From Kitasatospora sp. NBC_01266 (GTDB lineage: Bacteria; Actinomycetota; Actinomycetes; Streptomycetales; Streptomycetaceae): DNA of 64,000 bases. Under the pieces are notes generated by a model, which saw only the letters and a program-made list of their open reading frames with translations, was not told the DNA's origin and made no database searches. The position numbers were made by a program, and so were the translations under genes. This document shows, piece after piece, positions 17,567-26,392 of this stretch. How positions within the stretch are numbered: position 1 is the stretch's first letter; each line of letters starts with the position of its first letter. The DNA lies in the NCBI RefSeq assembly GCF_036242395.1, contig NZ_CP108458.1, positions 682,001-746,000 of the forward strand, given 5' to 3'.

Positions 17567-17719
17567 ATGACCTACCACCTCGAAGCAGCGCGGGCGACGA
17601 TCGACGAGCGCCTGCGGGAGGCCGCGGAGCACCGCATCGTCCGCGCCGCCCGGCTCCGGAACCGCGCCGAGCGCACCACCCGGCGCGCCCGTCAGGCCCT
17701 GACCAGCCTGACCGCGTGA
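17567..17719 (+). CDS. Small basic helical protein (hypothetical)
   Basis: 50 residues from an ATG with a good AGGGGG site eight bases upstream. The sequence is Arg/Ala/Glu-rich and predicted helical (ERLREAAEHRIVRAARLRN). I do not recognise the family. A perfect terminator hairpin directly follows, which supports a real short transcript. The 284 bases upstream hold no other gene. Confidence 0.6.
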   Translation: MTYHLEAARATIDERLREAAEHRIVRAARLRNRAERTTRRARQALTSLTA

Positions 17720-17733
17720 GCACCCCGATCACA

Positions 17734-17767
17734 ACGGGCCGTCACCGAAGCACCGGTGACGGCCCGT
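17734..17767. terminator. Intrinsic terminator
   Basis: Perfect 14-base arms ACGGGCCGTCACCG and CGGTGACGGCCCGT around AAGCAC, 15 bases after the small basic protein gene. It also faces the convergent frameshifted gene. Confidence 0.85.
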
Positions 17768-17838
17768 CCCGTTTCCCGCACTGAAGCCCCCCGCGCACCG
17801 GTGGCGACCACCCGGCGCGCGGTGCCGAGCATCTGACG

Positions 17839-18392
17839 TCACGTCAGGAGCCGGGCGACGTCGGATCGGACGACCCGGCGGCGCCGGCTGTAGGCATACG
17901 CCAGGGCCAGCACGATCGGGCCCCAGAGCATCACCGGGCCGGTGCACACATACGCCAGCGCCCGCCACCAGTCGTTGCGGTAGCCCACCTCGTGGAAGCC
18001 CAGCACGCCGAACCAGGCGAGCGGCATGGGGTCCCAGAGCGCGACCAGGCCCAGGCCGCCCAGGGTGGCCGGCACGATCGCGGCGGCCGGCGCGACGCGC
18101 CTGCCCCCGATCAGCGGCGGCCAGGCCGGGGCGACCTCGCCCCACCCGCTGACCAGGCCGGCGCAGAGCAGGGCCAGCGCCTCGGTGAGCAGGCTCAGCC
18201 CGAAGACGTAGTACTGCCCCACCACGGGAACGCCGGCGCCGACGGATCGACCGTTCCCATCGTGAAGTCGAAGGCGAACGGCAGCCGCCACAGGCAGTGC
18301 GGCAGGACCACGACGGGCAGCGCCCTCGCGAGCCGCAGTACCCAACGCGGCACCGGGCGTTCGGAGTCGCCCACGGAAAGCTTGATCGGCAT
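17839..18392 (-). pseudogene. Integral membrane protein interrupted by a frameshift
   Basis: Two overlapping frames together make one protein. The N-terminal part starts at ATG 18392 (MPIKLSVGDSERP) and runs through PHCLWRLPFAFDFTMG to FPWW. The C-terminal part continues in the next frame from QYYVFGLSLLTEALALLC to the stop at 17839. Adding one base in the G-run at 18217-18220 (minus strand GTGGTGGGGCAG) would restore a single ~180-residue protein with about four membrane helices. This is either a sequencing error in a homopolymer or a real recent loss. Function unknown. Confidence 0.75.
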
Positions 18393-18567
18393 GACTCCAC
18401 TGTCGTTCAACCGCCATGACGGCACGTCAGCCAAGCGGACGATCCATCTCCCCCACCGGAGCTGCCTCCTGGGGCAGGCGGCCCGCACTCCGGGGGCCGC
18501 GCGTCGACCGCGGCGGCCCAGCAGTGGACACTGGTGCGGTGGTCAACCAACCGACAGAGGAGGACCC

Positions 18568-20004
18568 GTGGGGAAGCGAACGCCGATGACAGGCGACCGC
18601 TGGGGGAAGGCCGTGGTCATCGGCGGCGGGTACGCCGGTCTGGTGACGGCCCGGGTGCTGAGCGACTACTTCGGCGAAGTCGTCATCCTGGAGCGGGATC
18701 CGGTGGACGACGAGACCGGCGTCCACCCGCACACGCCGCAGGCCCACCACGCGCACGCCATGCTGGCCAAGGGCGCGGAGATCCTGGAGACGCTCTTCCC
18801 CGGGCTGCGCGCCGAGTTGCGCGACCTCGGTGCGCCGGTCTTCGACTACGGGGAGCGCATCAGCTTCCTCCAGCCCGCCGGCTTCGCCCCGCGGTGCCGG
18901 ACCGGAGTGCTGGTCCAGACGTTCACCCGGCACGAGCTGGAACGCCGGCTGCGGCAGCGGGTGTTGGCGCTGTCCGGCGTGACGCTGCTGGCCTCGGCGC
19001 GGTGCGAGGGGCTGCTGATGGAGCAACCCGGGGCGGTCAGCGGGGTGGTGTACCGCGTGGACGGTTCCGCGGAGCCCACCCGGCTGGCGGCGGACCTGGT
19101 GGTGGACGCCTCGGGGCGGGCCGGCGGCCTGGACCGCTGGCTCGGCGACCTGGGTCTGCCCGTACCAGGCAAGCGCGTCGTGAAGACGAAGATCACGTAC
19201 ACCTCGATGAACTTCGCCCGGCCCGAGCAGGACCGTACGGACTTCGACGTCGCCTACCAGATGACGTTCGCGCCCGGCATCGCCCGGGGCGGCGTCATCC
19301 TGGCCGTCGAGCACGACCGCTGGACGTGCTCGCTGTTCGGCTTCGAGGACCAGGCGCCGCCGACCGACGACCAGGGCTATCTGGACTTCGCCCGGAGCCT
19401 GACGAACCCTCGGCTGGCCGAGCTGATCGAGCGGCGCAGCAACCCGGAACCCACCCGCCAGTACGTCAACGTCAACAACCGGTGGAGCGAGTACCACAAG
19501 GCCAAAGCCTGGCCGGAGCGCCTGCTCGCGGTCGGCGACTCGGTCTGCGTGTTCAACCCGGTGTACGGGCAGGGGCTGACCGTGGCGGCGCTGGAAGCCG
19601 ATCTCCTGCGCGGCATGCTGACCGCGGCCCGCTCGGACGGGACGGAACTCGACGGGCTGAGCCGCACGTTCCAGCGTCGCCTCGCACGCCTCCTGCTGGT
19701 CCCGTGGACCCTGTCGAGCAACTCCGACCTCATGTGGAGCCCGCAGGGCCGGCCGCTCTCGGCCCGGGTCGCCCACTGGTACAACCAGCAGGTGTTCGCG
19801 GTCTCCGTGCACGACCCGGAGGTCTGGTCCCGCTTCGCCAGGGTCGCCAACATGGTGGCCCCGCCCGGCGTGCTCTTCCACCCCTCGGTACTGGTGAAGG
19901 TCATCGGCGCGGCGCTGTTCCGGCGCCGCGCCGCCTCGCCGACGGCCGACCCGGGCGGCTCCGTGCCGGAGGTGCTCCAGCAGCCAGGAGGTTCCGGTGG
20001 GTGA
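18568..20004 (+). CDS. FAD-dependent monooxygenase/oxidoreductase
   Basis: 478 residues from a GTG at 18568 with GAGGAGG upstream. The N-terminal dinucleotide-binding motif GGGYAGLVTARVL, the middle motif VVDASGRAGG and the FAD ribityl motif AVGDSVCVFNPVYGQG define the UbiH/geranylgeranyl-reductase-like flavoprotein family. The motif after Gly-Asp reads SVCVFNPVYGQGL, where hydroxylases more often have DAAHxxxPxxGQG. The protein is probably soluble with a hydrophobic C-terminal segment (about 435-460). Substrate unknown. It is convergent with a reductase-like gene and divergent from the frameshifted membrane protein. Confidence 0.85.
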   Translation: MGKRTPMTGDRWGKAVVIGGGYAGLVTARVLSDYFGEVVILERDPVDDETGVHPHTPQAHHAHAMLAKGAEILETLFPGLRAELRDLGAPVFDYGERISFLQPAGFAPRCRTGVLVQTFTRHELERRLRQRVLALSGVTLLASARCEGLLMEQPGAVSGVVYRVDGSAEPTRLAADLVVDASGRAGGLDRWLGDLGLPVPGKRVVKTKITYTSMNFARPEQDRTDFDVAYQMTFAPGIARGGVILAVEHDRWTCSLFGFEDQAPPTDDQGYLDFARSLTNPRLAELIERRSNPEPTRQYVNVNNRWSEYHKAKAWPERLLAVGDSVCVFNPVYGQGLTVAALEADLLRGMLTAARSDGTELDGLSRTFQRRLARLLLVPWTLSSNSDLMWSPQGRPLSARVAHWYNQQVFAVSVHDPEVWSRFARVANMVAPPGVLFHPSVLVKVIGAALFRRRAASPTADPGGSVPEVLQQPGGSGG

Positions 20005-20050
20005 CGCTCCCCCGCACCTCTGGGCAGACGCACGCAGCCGCCCGTCGAGC

Positions 20051-21028
20051 TCACCGTCCCGGCAGCAGCGCGGGAGCGGAGACCTCGATGGTCGTGCCGG
20101 CCACCGCCGTGACGAGGTCGACGCCGAGCAGCTCGCACGGCGTCCACGCGCCCGGCCGCTCGCCGGCGAGCAGCCGCAGGGCCGTCTCGGTCGCGATCGA
20201 CGCGCTGAACACGAACCCCTGCACCGTGCTCAGCTCGGCGGTGTGGGCGCGCCCCGCCTCGTCGACGAACTCGGCGTAGCTGTGGGAGCGCTGCTCCGGT
20301 GAGCCGCCGCCACCCATCGCGAGGTAGGCCGTCACGTCGGCCGCCCCGCTGATCCGTCGCGCTGCCTCCAGGTCGCCCACCGGCGCCGGTACCACCTGGC
20401 GCGCGGCCCCGCCGAAGGACAGGTCGGTGGCACCCGAGCCGAACGGAGCGCGGACGAGCTCACCACCCCGGTACGTGGTGGCGCCGTCCGCGACGGCTTC
20501 GGCCACCGTGTTCCGCACGCCCTCGCTCTCGCGCAGGCTCCCGGACGCGGCGGCGACCACCACCCGGGAGGGGCGAACACCCTGGGCGAGCAGGGTCAGC
20601 ACCAGCGCCTCGGTGGCGGCCAGCCCGAAGCCGGCACCGGTGACCAGGCACACGCCCCGCTCCCGGGCCTCGCCGTCGAGGTCGAGCAGGGCGCGCACCG
20701 CGGCCCGTTCGTTGGCGATGTCGACGTAGGCGGTTCCGGCGGCGAGGCAGGCGGTCACCACCGCGGGTGCCAGCCGGGCGAACGGGCCGACGGCATTGAC
20801 CAGGACCCGGGCCGCGCGGGCCATGGCGGACACGGCGGCGTGATCGTCGAGGTCGACCGTCATGGTGGTCACCGACGGGTTGCCGGGGGCGAGCCGTTCG
20901 GCGGCCTCGGCCAGCCGTCCCGGATCCCGGCCGGCGAGCACCACGCTCGCCCCGCGCCGGATGAGCCGGTCGGCGACCAGGCCGCCGGTGCTGCCGGTCG
21001 CGCCGAACACAACGAAGTCACTGGACAT
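20051..21028 (-). CDS. Saccharopine-dehydrogenase-like NAD(P)-binding protein
   Basis: 325 residues from an ATG at 21028 (AAGGA eight bases upstream). The Rossmann motif VFGATGSTGGLVADRL opens the protein, followed by LAGRDPGRL and VNAVGPFARL, the pattern of the trans-acting enoyl reductase/saccharopine dehydrogenase-like family. No membrane segment. The gene begins eleven bases inside the end of the upstream hydrolase gene, so the two form an operon. The exact reaction is unknown. The pair lies divergent from a MarR regulator. Confidence 0.8.
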   Translation of the reverse strand: MSSDFVVFGATGSTGGLVADRLIRRGASVVLAGRDPGRLAEAAERLAPGNPSVTTMTVDLDDHAAVSAMARAARVLVNAVGPFARLAPAVVTACLAAGTAYVDIANERAAVRALLDLDGEARERGVCLVTGAGFGLAATEALVLTLLAQGVRPSRVVVAAASGSLRESEGVRNTVAEAVADGATTYRGGELVRAPFGSGATDLSFGGAARQVVPAPVGDLEAARRISGAADVTAYLAMGGGGSPEQRSHSYAEFVDEAGRAHTAELSTVQGFVFSASIATETALRLLAGERPGAWTPCELLGVDLVTAVAGTTIEVSAPALLPGR

Positions 21029-21935
21029 GATCACAATCCTTCTGCCGAGGTGGCGTGGCCAGGTGGGTCCGCAGGAACTCGATCTGGCCGTTGATGGCGG
21101 GTTCGAACTGGTCCCGGTAGACGCTGTGGTGGCCGCCGGGAATCAGCTGCAGGCTCTTGGGTTCCCGGGCGGCGGCGAACGCGGCGAGCGCGAGATCCGT
21201 GGGGCACAGGGTGTCGGCGTCGGCCACGGTCATCAACAGCGGGCGCGGGCCGATCCGTTCGACGAACGCCTCCGGGGCGAACTCCAGCAGCGCGTCGATG
21301 CCGGCCAGGGTGACCTCGTTGCGAAACGTCGCGGAGTCGGCCGCACGCTCGACGAGGTGGTCGCGGACGCCCTGGTCGGGCAGCGCCGCCCCCGGCCCGT
21401 CGCCGGCGATCGGGATCACCGCGGCGGGCCGTCCGGCGCAGCGCCCGCTCCGGTCGGCGGACAGCGCGGCCAGCAGGGAGTCCAGCTCGGCCTGCGGGAT
21501 CATCCGCCGCAGCGTCGTCCACGGTTGGAGCATCGGGATCTGGGCGATGACCGCGCGCACCCGCGGGTCGACCGCGCCCACGACCAGGACGACGGCCCCG
21601 GCCAGGCTGGTGCCCCACACGGCGACCCGGGAGGCGTCGAGGTCGGGGCGGCTCTGCACGTAGGAGATGGCGTCGCGGTACCCGTGCACCTGCGCGGTCG
21701 GGTCGATGTGCTGGCGGGGCAGACCGTCGCTGGTGCCGAAGTGCGGGTGGTCGTAGGCGAGGACGGCGAACCCCGCGGCGGCCATCCGCGCGGACGCCTC
21801 GGCGAGCCACTCCTTGACGCCGCCGAAGCCGTGGGTCATCACCACGACAGGCACCGGACCGGTGCGGTCGGCGGGCTGTTCGAGCCAGCCACGCAGGACG
21901 TGTCCGCCACTGCGGAACTCCACTTCAGTGCGCAC
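21018..21935 (-). CDS. Alpha/beta hydrolase
   Basis: 305 residues from a GTG at 21935 behind GGGAG. Oxyanion region MTHGFGG, nucleophile elbow VWGTSLAG (Ser), acid in TVADADTLCP and catalytic His in GGHHSVY are all present. It resembles the dienelactone-hydrolase or FrsA-like group with a 4-helix cap (residues about 165-215). Substrate unknown. First gene of a two-gene operon, overlapping the next by eleven bases, and divergent from marR with an array of repeats between, suggesting MarR control. Confidence 0.85.
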   Translation of the reverse strand: MRTEVEFRSGGHVLRGWLEQPADRTGPVPVVVMTHGFGGVKEWLAEASARMAAAGFAVLAYDHPHFGTSDGLPRQHIDPTAQVHGYRDAISYVQSRPDLDASRVAVWGTSLAGAVVLVVGAVDPRVRAVIAQIPMLQPWTTLRRMIPQAELDSLLAALSADRSGRCAGRPAAVIPIAGDGPGAALPDQGVRDHLVERAADSATFRNEVTLAGIDALLEFAPEAFVERIGPRPLLMTVADADTLCPTDLALAAFAAAREPKSLQLIPGGHHSVYRDQFEPAINGQIEFLRTHLATPPRQKDCDHVQ

Positions 21936-21955
21936 GGCGCTCCCTGAAAGCTGAC

Positions 21956-22014
21956 GATATGACATTGATGTCACAACATCGATGTCGTGTCATTGATGAT
22001 GTGTCATTGATATC
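21956..22014. promoter_or_regulatory. MarR operator array
   Basis: In the 118-base divergent region: inverted repeat GACAT-TG-ATGTC (21961-21972), palindrome ACATCGATGT (21976-21985), and a direct repeat GTGTCATTGAT at 21987-21997 and 22001-22011, 14 bases apart. AT-rich compared with the surroundings. It covers the probable promoters of both marR and the hydrolase operon. Confidence 0.75.
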
Positions 22015-22053
22015 CTGGAGTCAGCCACGCGTCAACGAACCGAAGGACCGTCC

Positions 22054-22551
22054 GTGACGTCCCGCGACACCCGACCCGACCGGGTCGCCCAGCACGAACT
22101 GCGGTACCTGATCCTCGCGGCCCAGCGGGAAGGCAGCCGCCGGCTCGGCGAGGCCCTGCGCCATCTGGGGCTGACCCCCGCGCAGGCCGAAGTCCTCGAC
22201 GTGCTGGCCGCCCACGGGCCGATCACGCTGGCCGCGCTCGGCCGGATGCTGGTCTGCGAGCAGGGCAGCCCGAGCCGACTGGTCGACTCGCTGGTCCAGC
22301 GGGACCTGGTCAGCCGCACCCCGCACCACCAGGACAAGCGCGCCGTGCTGATCGAACTCACCCGCTCGGGCGGCAGCCTGGCCACCCGGCTCGACGAGGC
22401 GACCGACCGGCTCACCGACGACATCGCCGGCAGGCTGCCCGCCGAGGACGTCGACCGGCTGATCGGCCTGCTGCACGCCCTGCTCGACGGCACCCACGGC
22501 GATCACGTCATCCGCAGGCGCTTCCCGGCCGCACCGCGACCCGAGAAGTGA
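22054..22551 (+). CDS. MarR-family transcriptional regulator
   Basis: 165 residues from a GTG at 22054 with AAGGA upstream. The winged-helix region shows LTPAQAEVLDVLAAHGPITL, CEQGSPSRLVDSLVQRDLV and the wing HHQDKRAVLIELT, typical of MarR dimers that sense phenolic or lipophilic ligands. Divergent from the hydrolase/reductase operon, with operator-like repeats in between, so it probably represses both itself and that operon. Followed by a strong terminator. Confidence 0.92.
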   Translation: MTSRDTRPDRVAQHELRYLILAAQREGSRRLGEALRHLGLTPAQAEVLDVLAAHGPITLAALGRMLVCEQGSPSRLVDSLVQRDLVSRTPHHQDKRAVLIELTRSGGSLATRLDEATDRLTDDIAGRLPAEDVDRLIGLLHALLDGTHGDHVIRRRFPAAPRPEK

Positions 22552-22553
22552 AC

Positions 22554-22593
22554 GGGCGGCGGCCGTGGACCGGTTGGTCCACGGCCGCCGCCC
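22554..22593. terminator. Strong bidirectional intrinsic terminator
   Basis: Perfect 18-base arms (22554-22571, 22576-22593; core GGCCGTGGACC) with loop GGTT, between convergent marR and the phosphodiester-glycosidase-like gene. Confidence 0.92.
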
Positions 22594-22614
22594 CTGGGCC
22601 GGGTCCGCGACGCG

Positions 22615-24246
22615 TCAGCCGCGCCCGGCCGGGGCGGCGGGGACGACCACGACGGCGTCGCCCACCGGGCGCTCACCCGTGGCGTCGGAGGGCTTGCTGA
22701 CCAGGCCGCCCGCGACGTACATGGCCGAGGAGCCGCCGCCGTCGAGGTTCATGGCCGCGACCACACCGAGCGACTTGAGGGCCTTGGCCTCCTCGTCCAG
22801 GGTCAGGCCCTGGCTGTAGCCGGGCTCGCGGCCGTCGGCCTCCAGCAGCACGACGCGGCCCTGCCGGTCCCTGCCGATCACGGTGCGCGGGTTGCGGCGG
22901 ATGCCCCAGCCGTAGAAGTAGGACGGGTCGCCCGGGTGCGCCACGCCGTCGGCCACCGGATTGATGGACTCACGGCCGCTGTCCAGCAGCTGCGGGCCGC
23001 CGTTGACCACCGAGTCGTGCGGGCCGAAGGTGACCGGGCGGTCGTGCTCGTCGGTCACCCGGGTGTGCAGGGTGACCTGCTGACCGACCTTCAGGGCGCC
23101 GGTGAGCCAGCTCGCCTGGGTGCCGATGGCCTGCAGCACCGAATCGCCGGCCGGCACCGCGGCGCCGTCGCGGGCGCCGATCGAGACCACCCGGCCGTTC
23201 GCGCCGATGACCGCCTGCTCGCCCGGCCCGGCCGGCGGGGCGGCGCCGAACTCCGGGGTGAGCATGACGGACTCGTTCGGATTGGTGCAGGTGACGTCCA
23301 TCAGCGGGAGGCTGGTGGGCTGGTCCCCCGGGTGGCCGCAGTCCCGGATCAGTCCGGCGGGGCGGTTCAGGCCCTGGATGGCGTGCTGGGTGCCGCCGAC
23401 CGAGACCGTCAGGTGCGTGGTCAACTCGGCGAACTGCACGTTCCTGCCGCCGTCGCGCAGGATCGCCGCGACCCGGCCGTCGGTGCCCTCGCGCAGCACC
23501 TTGCCGTTCTCCACCACCATGCCCGCCGACTCGCCGGGCGTACCGTCGGCCGGGCTGATCACGAAGAAGCCGCCGTTGACGGCCGCCAGCGCGCCCGCCG
23601 CGGTGGCCAGTTGGGTGGTGGTGCGGCGACCGGTCATGGTGCCGCCGTGGGACTCCTCGACGGAGCCCTTGAACGTGTGCGGGTCGATCACCAGCTCGTG
23701 CAGCACCCAGGGACCCTCGGTCTGGGTGTTGTCCATGCCGGTGTAGACCGTGGAGGTGGCGTAGCCGAGCGTCGCCAGGGCGCCCGCCAGCGCGGTGGCC
23801 GAGGGCTGGTCAGCGAAAGCGCCGACGCGCACCACGTAGCCCTGGGGGCCGCCGGCGAAGCCCTGGAAGGCCGGGCTGTCCTGCTCACTGACCGTCGGGG
23901 CGTAACCGGCGGCGGTCAGCTTCGCGGCGATCGCGTCGGCGTTGGCCCGGCTGCCCAGCACCGATGCGGGGGTGTCGGGGTCCAGGGTGGGCGGCACCAC
24001 GCCGGTGGGAACCGCCACGTCCACGGTCCAGTGGTCGGCCGGGGAGACCTTGCCCCGCACGATCGTGGTGAGGCTCACCCCCGGGGCGATCTGCTGCACG
24101 GTGCGGGTCTCCGGCAGGCCGCCGGAGCCCAGCGGCAGCCCCAGGTGGCCGGTGGCGCCGTACGGTGCCGCACCGAGACCGAAGGGGGCGAGCACCGCCA
24201 GCAGCCCGACGAGTGCGCCCTGGCGCCGCGACATACCTCTGGACAT
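22615..24246 (-). CDS. Secreted phosphodiester glycosidase (NAGPA-domain) protein with SPOR-like segment
   Basis: 543 residues from an ATG at 24246 with AGAGGAG four bases upstream. A signal peptide (MSRGMSRRQGALVGLLAVL) is followed by a segment at about 115-205 that resembles a SPOR peptidoglycan-binding repeat (GGPQGYVVRVGAF, SATALAGALATLGY). The NAGPA-type domain covers the C-terminal half: AAVNGGFFVIS, DGRVAAILRDG, the late block VVAAMNLDGGGSSAMY. Known of the family: removal of sugar-phosphodiester-linked groups or hydrolysis of related envelope glycans. Probably acts in the cell wall. The in-frame extension upstream lacks conserved character. Confidence 0.82.
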   Translation of the reverse strand: MSRGMSRRQGALVGLLAVLAPFGLGAAPYGATGHLGLPLGSGGLPETRTVQQIAPGVSLTTIVRGKVSPADHWTVDVAVPTGVVPPTLDPDTPASVLGSRANADAIAAKLTAAGYAPTVSEQDSPAFQGFAGGPQGYVVRVGAFADQPSATALAGALATLGYATSTVYTGMDNTQTEGPWVLHELVIDPHTFKGSVEESHGGTMTGRRTTTQLATAAGALAAVNGGFFVISPADGTPGESAGMVVENGKVLREGTDGRVAAILRDGGRNVQFAELTTHLTVSVGGTQHAIQGLNRPAGLIRDCGHPGDQPTSLPLMDVTCTNPNESVMLTPEFGAAPPAGPGEQAVIGANGRVVSIGARDGAAVPAGDSVLQAIGTQASWLTGALKVGQQVTLHTRVTDEHDRPVTFGPHDSVVNGGPQLLDSGRESINPVADGVAHPGDPSYFYGWGIRRNPRTVIGRDRQGRVVLLEADGREPGYSQGLTLDEEAKALKSLGVVAAMNLDGGGSSAMYVAGGLVSKPSDATGERPVGDAVVVVPAAPAGRG

Positions 24247-24604
24247 CGTTCTCCTCTGTTGCCCGCTCCGAGCGGTCGGACCGGCCCGAGGTGGATCCGC
24301 CTGCGCGGTGGACCCACCGGGTCCGGCGTGGTGACGGTCCCGAGTGTCGTCCAGTACGGCGAACACCCGCTGTCCCTTGGGCGTTGGCAACTTGTCGAGG
24401 ATGTGATCGGCTGAGGTCGGGTCAGGCCGCGGCGTCCCGTGCGCGTCCACCACTGGTGCCTCCCGCCCACGCACGTGTGACGTCGGCATCATTCGCGGCC
24501 CTCCGTCCGCATTTCTGCACGATGAGTCACCATTCCCCGACACATGGCTACACTGAGCAACCATCCCATCACCAGGCGTCTTGATCTTGCGTGAGGGAGT
24601 GATT

Positions 24605-24618
24605 ACCATACGTATGGT
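24605..24618. promoter_or_regulatory. 14-base perfect palindrome ACCATACGTATGGT, probable operator
   Basis: Lies in the 508-base divergent region 24247-24754, 137 bases before the acyl-CoA ligase start. An adjoining hairpin GGTTGC-TTCGG-GCAACC overlaps its right end. The rest of this region holds no gene I can support. The palindrome looks like a TetR-type site, but no TetR gene is next to it. Confidence 0.55.
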
Positions 24619-24754
24619 TGCTTCGGGCAACCACGTTGACGGGTCAGGATCAAGGAGATGCCCAGCCGTCATGACGGCCTGTCAGGTCCGGCCCACCACC
24701 GACCTACGAGCCGTCGGCGCATGGGCGTGCGTCGGCGCTCAGGAGGGGAATGAC

Positions 24755-26293
24755 ATGACCACCACCACGCAGGAATTCCAGAACTACGTCGAGCGGAACC
24801 TCGACGCGCTGGCGGAGCGGCCCGAGCAGGAGGCCCTCGTCCACGGGGAGCGGCGCTTGACCGCGGGAGAACTCCGCGACCTCGTCTACCGGATGGCCCG
24901 CGCCCTGCAAGCACGGGGAATCGGCCGCGGCCGGACCGTCACCCTGCTGAGCGGGAACGTGCCGGAGGTGATCGCCGCACGCTATGCGGCCAATCTGCTC
25001 GGCTGCCAGGTCAACCACCTGTACAACAAGCTCTCGGCGGACGCGCAGGCCGCGATCGTGCTGGACGTCGAGACCCACGCGCTGATCGTCGACCCCCGGT
25101 ACGCCGAGCGGGCCGCCGAACTGACCGCCCAGGCCAAGGTGGAGCACGTCCTGGTGCTCGGGCCCACCGCCGAGGGCGAGGACCTGCTGGCCCTGGCCGC
25201 GCAGCAGAGCGCACAACCGTTCCCGAGTCCGGCTCGGCCCGAGGACGTCTGCTCGATCCGCCACACCGGCGGCACCACCGGACACCCCAAGGGGATCTGC
25301 GCCACCTTCGAGCAGTTGGTCGGCTTCCGGCGCCAGCTCACCGAGATCCAGCGGGAGACGCACCGTCAACTGGTGTGCACCACGCTCGCCCACGCGGCCG
25401 GCCACCTCGCCGACTTCACCCTCTCCCAGGGCGGCACCGTGGTGCTGCTGGACGACTTCGAGCCCGGCGAGGTGCTGGCCGCCATCGAGCGGGAGCGGAT
25501 CACCGGACTCTTCCTGCTCCCGCCCCTGCTCTACCAGTTGCTGGACCACCCCGACCTGGCCGCTCGCGACACCTCCAGCCTGCAGAACCTGGTCTACGGC
25601 GGCTGCCAGGCCTCCCCGGCCCGGCTGGCCGACGCGGTCCGGCGGCTCGGCCCGGTGCTGTTCCAGTTCTACGGCCAGAACGAGGCGGGCGGCATCAGCG
25701 CCCTGGCCGCCGAGGACCACGACCCCGACCGTCCGGACCGCCTGCGCTCCGCCGGACAGGTGCTGCCCGGCGTCGAGTTGGCGATCCGTGACGAGTCGGG
25801 CCGCGACCTGCCGGTCGGCGAACTCGGCGAGATCTGCGTGCGGTCCGGCAGCGTCATGCTGGGCTACTGGAAGCAGCCGGAGCTGACCGCCGAGGTGCTG
25901 CGGGACGGCTGGCTGCGCACCGGTGACCTCGGCCGGCTGGACGAGGACGGCTACCTCACGGTCGTCGACCGGCTGAAGGACATGATCATCGTGGTGGGTG
26001 GCCACGTCTACACCACCGAGCTGGAGGACGTGCTCAACTCCCACCCGCAGGTCCAGCAGAGCGCCGTCTTCGGGGTGCCCGACGCCGACCGCATGGAGCA
26101 GGTGCACGCCGTCGTCGTTCCGGTGCCCGGCGGCCACGTCGACGAGCAGCAGCTGCGCGAACTGGTGCGCGGCGAACGGGGCGCGATGTACGAGCCGGCC
26201 CGGATCACCTTCGTCGGCGAGCTGCCGCTGACCGACGTCGGCAAGCCGGACAAGAAGCTGCTGCGCCGCAACGCCGAGGCCGCGCAGGCCTGA
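24755..26293 (+). CDS. AMP-dependent fatty-acid/aryl-CoA ligase
   Basis: 512 residues from an ATG at 24755 behind AGGAGGGG. The ANL-superfamily P-loop RHTGGTTGHPKG is at about 169-180; later motifs are YGQNEAGG, RTGDLGRLDEDGYL, DRLKDMI and the C-terminal lysine block TDVGKPDKK. The enzyme activates a carboxylic acid as the adenylate and transfers it to CoA or another thiol. The acid cannot be predicted. Monocistronic, with a palindromic operator candidate upstream, and convergent with a LysR gene. Confidence 0.9.
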   Translation: MTTTTQEFQNYVERNLDALAERPEQEALVHGERRLTAGELRDLVYRMARALQARGIGRGRTVTLLSGNVPEVIAARYAANLLGCQVNHLYNKLSADAQAAIVLDVETHALIVDPRYAERAAELTAQAKVEHVLVLGPTAEGEDLLALAAQQSAQPFPSPARPEDVCSIRHTGGTTGHPKGICATFEQLVGFRRQLTEIQRETHRQLVCTTLAHAAGHLADFTLSQGGTVVLLDDFEPGEVLAAIERERITGLFLLPPLLYQLLDHPDLAARDTSSLQNLVYGGCQASPARLADAVRRLGPVLFQFYGQNEAGGISALAAEDHDPDRPDRLRSAGQVLPGVELAIRDESGRDLPVGELGEICVRSGSVMLGYWKQPELTAEVLRDGWLRTGDLGRLDEDGYLTVVDRLKDMIIVVGGHVYTTELEDVLNSHPQVQQSAVFGVPDADRMEQVHAVVVPVPGGHVDEQQLRELVRGERGAMYEPARITFVGELPLTDVGKPDKKLLRRNAEAAQA

Positions 26294-26346
26294 TCGCGTC
26301 CACCGGCGGTACCGATCGGGTAACCGCCCACAGCGGTGCCCTCTCA

Positions 26347-26392
26347 GCGCTCTGCTGACCGATCGTCACCTGACGATCAGTCAGCAGAGCGC
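26347..26392. terminator. Long terminator hairpin overlapping the LysR stop
   Basis: Arms of 21 bases (26347-26367 and 26372-26392) with a single mismatch and loop ACCT. The right arm includes the last codons and the stop of the convergent lysR gene, so it should terminate both transcripts. Confidence 0.88.

Noticed and set aside
15073-17568. Second long minus-strand frame overlapping the FUSC-type gene
   Set aside because: Arg/Pro/Ala-rich translation with no membrane segments; the other frame encodes the recognisable transporter.
22554-22593. Operator for the MarR regulator
   Set aside because: Perfect GC-rich stem with a four-base loop between two convergent stops fits a terminator better than an operator.
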